Part shown: positions 62,901 to 64,000 of the stretch, one piece after another
How positions within the stretch are numbered: the first letter of the stretch is position 1
Layout: every line of letters begins with the position of its first letter
From: Choristoneura fumiferana
Taxonomy: Eukaryota; Arthropoda; Insecta; Lepidoptera; Tortricidae
Assembly (NCBI RefSeq): GCF_025370935.1
Contig: NC_133501.1
Location: 4,170,352-4,234,351, forward strand
Direction of reading: 5' to 3'
DNA length: 64,000 bases
Notes under the pieces: generated by a model
The model's database searches: none
What the model saw: the letters and a program-made list of their open reading frames with translations, nothing else
Told to the model about the DNA's origin: nothing
Position numbers and translations under genes: made by a program

Positions 62901-63863
62901 CTTTACTACTACTATGTGATAAGTTTTTAGATGTAAGATTTTTTATGTTATGTAATGAGCCTGGCTGACACACTGGACACCTCTGGATTACTACAAGTAC
63001 CTATCACCCAAGATAAGGAAGAGCGGGACGTCCTAACACAGGCACTGTAAGCCTAAAGGGAGGTCCCGGAAACTGTCATCTATAAACCTACTTATAAAAG
63101 GAAATATATATTTTTTAATAACATGTAGATAGTAGTCCTTCGAAATATAATGCAATCTGATGAAAAAGCCGTGGTGGCCTAGTAGTTTGACCTATCGCCT
63201 CTCAAGCAGAGGGTCATGGGTTCAAACCCCGGCTCGCACTTTTTGAGTTTTTTGAAATACACCACGAGCTTTGTGGTGAAGGAAAACATCGTTAGGAAAC
63301 CTGCACAAACCTGCGAAGCAATTCAATGGTGCGTGTGAAGTTCCCAATCCGCACTGGGCCCGCGTGGGAACTAAAGCCCAAGCCCTCTTGTTCTGAGAGG
63401 AGGCCTGTGCCCAGCAGTGGGACGTATAAAGGCTGGGATGGTGGATGAAATGTAATTGGAGGCATGAGTTTACAAATGAGTGAACAAGTGCATGCCTCCA
63501 ACTGAATTTCATCACATTGCATTGAATCTCAAAGGCCTACAATCAACATGTTTTATGTTTGCTGTTAGTGTTTGGTCTTGTATGGATTTCTTTTGTTGAA
63601 TTGTCATTACTAAGTTCCGGAAAACTCCCGGGATTCCGGAAGAGGTGGGAACCCAAGGTGAGATACATGTAAGTAAACAAAACATTATACAAACATAGAA
63701 CGTACTTGTCATCCCATGTAAATTCCCGCATTTGGACAATGTGCGGGTGAGTCAGGGTCTTCAGCAGACGTATCTCGGTGACCAAGTTGTCCACGGCCGA
63801 GCCAGAGTGCTTCACCCGGGCTTTGTCTACACATTTTACAGCTACCACCGTCCGCGCTCCCAC
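47837..63863 (-). CDS. Ulk3: ULK3-like serine/threonine protein kinase, 11 exons, 5' end outside the window
   Basis: Kinase of the ULK3 (Aduk) group, linked in other animals to autophagy, Hedgehog signalling and the ESCRT abscission checkpoint. Exons 5' to 3': 63706-63863, 61598-61682, 61357-61411, 60551-60638, 59606-59724, 56367-56464, 55167-55319, 54348-54505, 53192-53331, 50603-50697, 47837-47905. They total 1218 nt, 405 residues plus stop, and every splice phase agrees. Visible kinase landmarks: VAVK (Lys10 of the fragment), alpha-C Glu30, HMDLKPHN (103-110), DFG (127-129) and APE (151-153). The His-Met-Asp in place of His-Arg-Asp is as in ULK3. A MIT domain follows (about 244-317, ending RYMERAEEIKQLL). 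The remaining ~90 residues are a Pro-rich hinge and a Cys/Ala/Gly-rich tail, with no second MIT domain seen, though human ULK3 has two. The glycine-rich loop and start codon lie right of the window. Confidence 0.92.
48073..48215 (+). pseudogene. Decayed LINE coding remnant
   Basis: Reads ILGPVRRHDGTWMIRKNAEI, then EELVAEPYIIGELKSHRFRW LGHL, the 'rRlRWlGHv' stretch found near the C-terminus of many insect non-LTR polymerases. It is out of context, without polymerase motifs. Confidence 0.55.
48525..49200 (-). mobile_element. Non-autonomous element, copy 2 (676 bp), inverted to copy 1
   Basis: Termini gcccccttattcataaaaaa and, mirrored, cccccttattcataaaaagt, with TTA (48522-48524) and TAA (49201-49203) outside. 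Aligns over its length to 30965-31610 in reverse. The 78-codon open frame inside is not conserved between copies. Confidence 0.78.
50129..50260. mobile_element. 132-bp near-perfect palindromic MITE
   Basis: cagtcaagggcaaagatatc gacacggccaaagttac ... gtgtcgatatctttgccctt gactg, flanked by TA (50127-50128, 50261-50262). Same family as 20547-20668. Lies in the last ULK3 intron. Confidence 0.9.
50603..50697 (-). CDS. Ulk3: ULK3 exon 10 (Cys/Ala/Gly-rich tail)
   Basis: On the minus strand: acceptor tatctgcag|GT, donor GAG|GTAAGC. It completes a Gly codon, then encodes TSGVVETPASAACACAHGSA, GGCACDGAPAE. 95 bp, GC-rich in AT-rich surroundings. Phases fit both neighbours (phase 1 in, phase 0 out). 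The alternating Cys-Ala run is unusual for a kinase tail. Confidence 0.65.
51001..51871. mobile_element. Inverted pair of LTR-like arms around a 312-bp core
   Basis: Left arm 51001-51280 and right arm 51593-51871 are reverse complements with a single one-base length difference in a T/A run (tgtttttaaag against ctttaaaacag). On the plus strand the right arm runs TGACCACCTGGCAGG ... CAGTCCCCACA, with AATAAA inside. This matches an LTR (TG...CA with poly-A signal), and the left arm is the same unit reversed. GTAC borders both outer ends. The core (51281-51592) shows no primer site, polypurine tract or reading frame. In ULK3 intron 9. Confidence 0.85.
51986..52115 (-). repeat. SINE family 3, minus copy, followed by inverted partner
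   Basis: aaaatacaaactgaaatata gatgcacagaaaaacc ... gggaatcgaacccaggtcct (B box reversed) ... ctacaccactgctgg. A plus-strand 3' part (gttcgattcccagtgctggt ... atttcagtttgtattttca) follows at 52140-52222, making a head-to-head hairpin. Confidence 0.8.
52320..52600 (-). repeat. LINE 3' end, minus strand
   Basis: On the minus strand it reads KRLSLDGWIKGQIQKAVLLD, TARIVRRFLTLRP and stop, then a short 3' UTR and (AAT)n tail. This is a non-LTR retrotransposon C-terminus; clade uncertain. Confidence 0.6.
52640..52920 (-). repeat. 'acggacggacagacag' interspersed repeat
   Basis: agagagatagagc-type region with acggacggacggacagacag at 52841-52862 and accctttgggtacggaacgg at 52895-52915. Family of 27237-28430. 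Confidence 0.55.
53192..53331 (-). CDS. Ulk3: ULK3 exon 9 (end of MIT domain, Pro-rich hinge)
   Basis: Acceptor gttatag|G, donor TTCG|GTAAGA. Completes Arg, then YMERAEEIKQLLRSPATPPA, VGTVAPPPRRQYNCCGKEEG, GNSYDF. The xYxxRAEEIKxLL segment is the third helix of a MIT domain. Phases fit the exons at 54348 and 50603. Confidence 0.88.
53378..53490 (-). repeat. SINE family 1, 3' fragment
   Basis: atatcatgggacacttgaca ccaattgacctagtcccaaa ... ctaggcaacgcata. Confidence 0.7.
53560..53965. other. GC-rich block, unassigned
   Basis: About 400 bases of higher GC content with long open frames on both strands (132 codons on plus). No motif is recognisable and no splice site fits the ULK3 phase. Probably transposon-derived; an extra gene cannot be excluded. 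Confidence 0.35.
54145..54272 (-). repeat. SINE family 1, worn copy
   Basis: aaatacatattaaacatcca agacccga ... gcttcgtagtcaggttctct aggcactcggccatc. Its 3' part is missing. Confidence 0.65.
54348..54505 (-). CDS. Ulk3: ULK3 exon 8 (MIT domain)
   Basis: Acceptor cccctgcag|GCA, donor ACCAG|GTATGA. AVTLIKQAVELDSAGCLEEA, FGAYCASLRYLVPVVHCESD, AMRRQALRAKLT. Helices 1 and 2 of a MIT domain (A-x-x-L-I-x-x-A-V-x-x-D), which in relatives binds ESCRT-III tails. Confidence 0.92.
55167..55319 (-). CDS. Ulk3: ULK3 exon 7 (end of kinase domain)
   Basis: Acceptor atattccag|CTG, donor AAG|GTATGA, phase 0/0. LPPNSSISAGCQDLLTRLLQ, HDPDERISYEEFFRHAYLDL, EHMPSKENYDK. The last kinase helices, with DP-x-x-R-I-S-x-E-E-F-F-x-H (subdomain XI), then the entry into the MIT domain. 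Confidence 0.95.
55772..56203. mobile_element. hAT-like MITE interrupted by a 'cccgcggcttcgc' repeat
   Basis: Ends cagtgtttttcaacctgtgg and, mirrored, cagtgtttttcaaccttttt. The inserted repeat (about 55962-56165) separates the halves. The 8-bp flanks (tactaaga / tacattta) agree poorly. In ULK3 intron 6. Confidence 0.7.
56367..56464 (-). CDS. Ulk3: ULK3 exon 6
   Basis: Acceptor gcttacag|GT, donor GTG|GTGAGT. Completes Gly, then VIMYECLFGKAPYSSSTLKE, LIDKIQNRTPIV: the kinase alpha-F to alpha-G region (DLWSVGVIMYECLFGxAPY with the preceding exon). Confidence 0.95.
57402..57616 (-). repeat. 'cccgcggcttcgcccgcgt' repeat, minus copy
   Basis: Starts ataaatgcgaaagtgtgtgt and ends gggcgaagccgcgggcaaaa gctag; full-length and close to 9945-10172. 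Confidence 0.7.
58241..58548 (+). repeat. Minisatellite, four exact 77-bp copies
   Basis: Units start at 58241, 58318, 58395 and 58472 (tgaacgcacatgtgcgtcgg ... gcgttaaggtgatttt). They look identical. Each contains the palindrome gcacatgtgc and a gtcaa/gtcag triplet repeat. An inverted single piece (ttaacgcattcactgccacc gacg) precedes at 58158. Confidence 0.92.
58543..58966. repeat. TIR element ('ggtgattttctaccggcgagg') with retroposon insert
   Basis: ggtgattttctaccggcgag gcgagacgaaaattga is mirrored at 58927-58966. About 58645-58924 inside is a lepidopteran retroposon ending gagacccacttgctcgtttg tcatccagtcgaataaaa. The minisatellite abuts the left end. Confidence 0.7.
58965..59318. repeat. 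TA-type MITE ('gagcaaaaatttgatc') split by SINE family 1
   Basis: Left half ttctgagcaaatattcaatc aaaaatatctgaacacgctt and right half tttttgatcaaatttttgct cac belong to the 44245-44364 family. The SINE (59040-59285, plus strand, 5'-truncated before the A box) lies between them. Confidence 0.7.
59606..59724 (-). CDS. Ulk3: ULK3 exon 5 (activation segment)
   Basis: Acceptor cgttccag|T, donor GTCG|GTCAGT. Completes the Gly of DFG, then FATILSAESRLRMVRGSPLY, MAPEMLQGEYGASVDLWSV. Activation segment with the GSPLYMAPE anchor and the DLWSxG of alpha-F. Confidence 0.95.
59738..59837. repeat. Worn family A palindromic MITE next to ULK3 exon 5
   Basis: gacttcgtattgtgctgtcc ... tttacttcgaatttcggggt agcc; starts about 13 bases upstream (intron side) of the exon 5 acceptor. 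Confidence 0.6.
60551..60638 (-). CDS. Ulk3: ULK3 exon 4 (catalytic loop and DFG)
   Basis: Acceptor atcaacag|GT, donor TTTGG|GTGAGT. Completes Gly, then VVHMDLKPHNLLLHKGSDGK, YILKVADF. Catalytic Asp in HMDLKPHN; Met replaces the usual Arg of HRD, as in ULK3; His replaces the usual Gln/Glu before Asn. Confidence 0.95.
60818..61140 (-). repeat. SINE family 2, near full length
   Basis: On the minus strand: tRNA-like head (ggtggcctagtggtttgacc tatcgcc, B box GGTTCAAACCC at about 61075) through gaagttcccaatccgcactg to ggctgggatgatgatgatg. In ULK3 intron 3. Confidence 0.8.
61357..61411 (-). CDS. Ulk3: ULK3 exon 3
   Basis: Acceptor acttgcag|GTG, donor AAAG|GTAATT. VLYFLQQLASALKFLREK plus the first base of Gly: kinase alpha-E helix. 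55 bp, one of the smallest exons; phase fits both sides. Confidence 0.92.
61598..61682 (-). CDS. Ulk3: ULK3 exon 2
   Basis: Acceptor ttttgcag|A, donor CAG|GTGAGG. Completes Lys, then NIYIIMEYCCGGDLSKYIHR, YGRVPEKQ: hinge and alpha-D (IIMEYCCGGDLS), the ATP adenine contact region. Confidence 0.95.
61807..62573 (-). mobile_element. Tc1/mariner-like relic with 268-bp terminal inverted repeats
   Basis: Ends cagggtggcccaattatatc and, mirrored, cagggtggcccatttatatt, flanked by TA (61805-61806, 62574-62575). Arms 61807-62075 and 62306-62573. The core (62076-62305, minus strand) encodes PLDYFLWGYLKNEVYKTSYD ... NRVEQCIEKNGGHFEHLLK, the C-terminal end of an IS630/Tc1/mariner-type transposase (after the catalytic PxDxxLWGxLK). 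The N-terminal two thirds are lost. Each arm contains gggaatcgaacccgg, a Pol III B-box-like site. In ULK3 intron 1 (as numbered here). Confidence 0.88.
63169..63450 (+). repeat. SINE family 2, full-length copy
   Basis: ccgtggtggcctagtagttt gacctatcgcctctcaagca (tRNA-like head), ggttcaaaccccggctcg (B box), then ccacgagctttgtggtgaag ... ccagcagtgggacgtataaa ggctggga. Read-through frames here are not genes. Confidence 0.85.
63706..63863 (-). CDS. Ulk3: ULK3 first visible exon (kinase beta-3 to beta-4)
   Basis: Acceptor ttattaccag|GTG, donor GACAA|GTACGT. VGARTVVAVKCVDKARVKHS, GSAVDNLVTEIRLLKTLTHP, HIVQMREFTWDD. Contains the ATP-anchoring VAVK lysine, the alpha-C Glu (VTEIRLL) and THPHIV. The preceding exon(s), with the start codon and glycine loop, lie beyond 64000. 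Confidence 0.95.
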
Positions 63864-63963
63864 CTGGTAATAAAGTAAAAAATGTTACTGTAAATAAATA
63901 ATTGTTATTTTTGATAATCAGATAGTCAAATAGTTAGAGATTCTGACACACTATACTTAAGGT

Positions 63964-64000
63964 TGCCCTCTTGTTCTGAGAGGAGGCCTGTGCCCAGCAC
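63964..64000 (+). repeat. SINE family 2, cut by the window edge
   Basis: gccctcttgttctgagagga ggcctgtgcccagca; the 3' part of another copy. Confidence 0.7.

Overview
This is a repeat-dense insect nuclear window, most likely lepidopteran. Three observations point there: short exons separated by AT-rich introns, several tRNA-headed SINE families of the moth and butterfly type (3' ends reading like 'cccagcagtgggacgta' or 'gggactaggtcaa'), and a great number of foldback MITEs. Nothing looks bacterial or viral. The lepidopteran placement is inference; no species can be named.

Layout. (1) 1-2702, + strand: the last two coding exons of a gene I do not recognise, with a polyproline run and an acidic tail. 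(2) 2.7-16.5 kb: mostly transposon debris, with two small last-exon-like reading frames (10345-10520 and 13685-13846), each ending in one hydrophobic helix behind a Cys-Cys-Ala-x-Cys patch. (3) 16588-37183, + strand: the complete nine-exon coding region of U1 snRNP 70 kDa protein (snRNP70, 381 aa). All splice phases agree and the introns are full of MITEs. (4) 37.2-47.8 kb: intergenic region with a hAT-type MITE carrying a perfect 8-bp target duplication, a 5'-truncated CR1-like retrotransposon whose reverse transcriptase is nearly intact, and foldback clusters. (5) 47837-63863, - strand: eleven exons of a ULK3-type serine/threonine kinase that runs off the right edge. Its first ~35-40 residues are missing, and its last two coding exons are very small.

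The snRNP70 and ULK3 genes face each other tail to tail with about 10.6 kb between stop codons. They have no evident functional link: one is a core U1 splicing component, the other a MIT-domain kinase. All exon joins were derived by hand from splice-site sequence and reading phase, with no transcript evidence.

The most informative repeat signals are: a filled/empty-site pair that proves a TA-duplicating MITE insertion (20.5 versus 33.0 kb); ~280-bp inverted LTR-like arms (51.0-51.9 kb); a transposon relic with 268-bp terminal inverted repeats that contain a B-box-like motif (61.8-62.6 kb); a 1984-bp insertion of about eleven degenerate ~120-bp units inside another MITE (33.2-35.2 kb); two MITEs sitting about 10 bp inside 5' splice sites; and a TIR element that carries a small BED-finger-like reading frame (32.0-32.5 kb). 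No single undescribed system stands out. The best leads are the ULK3 C-terminus with only one visible MIT domain, the paired mini-membrane-protein exons, and these composite elements.
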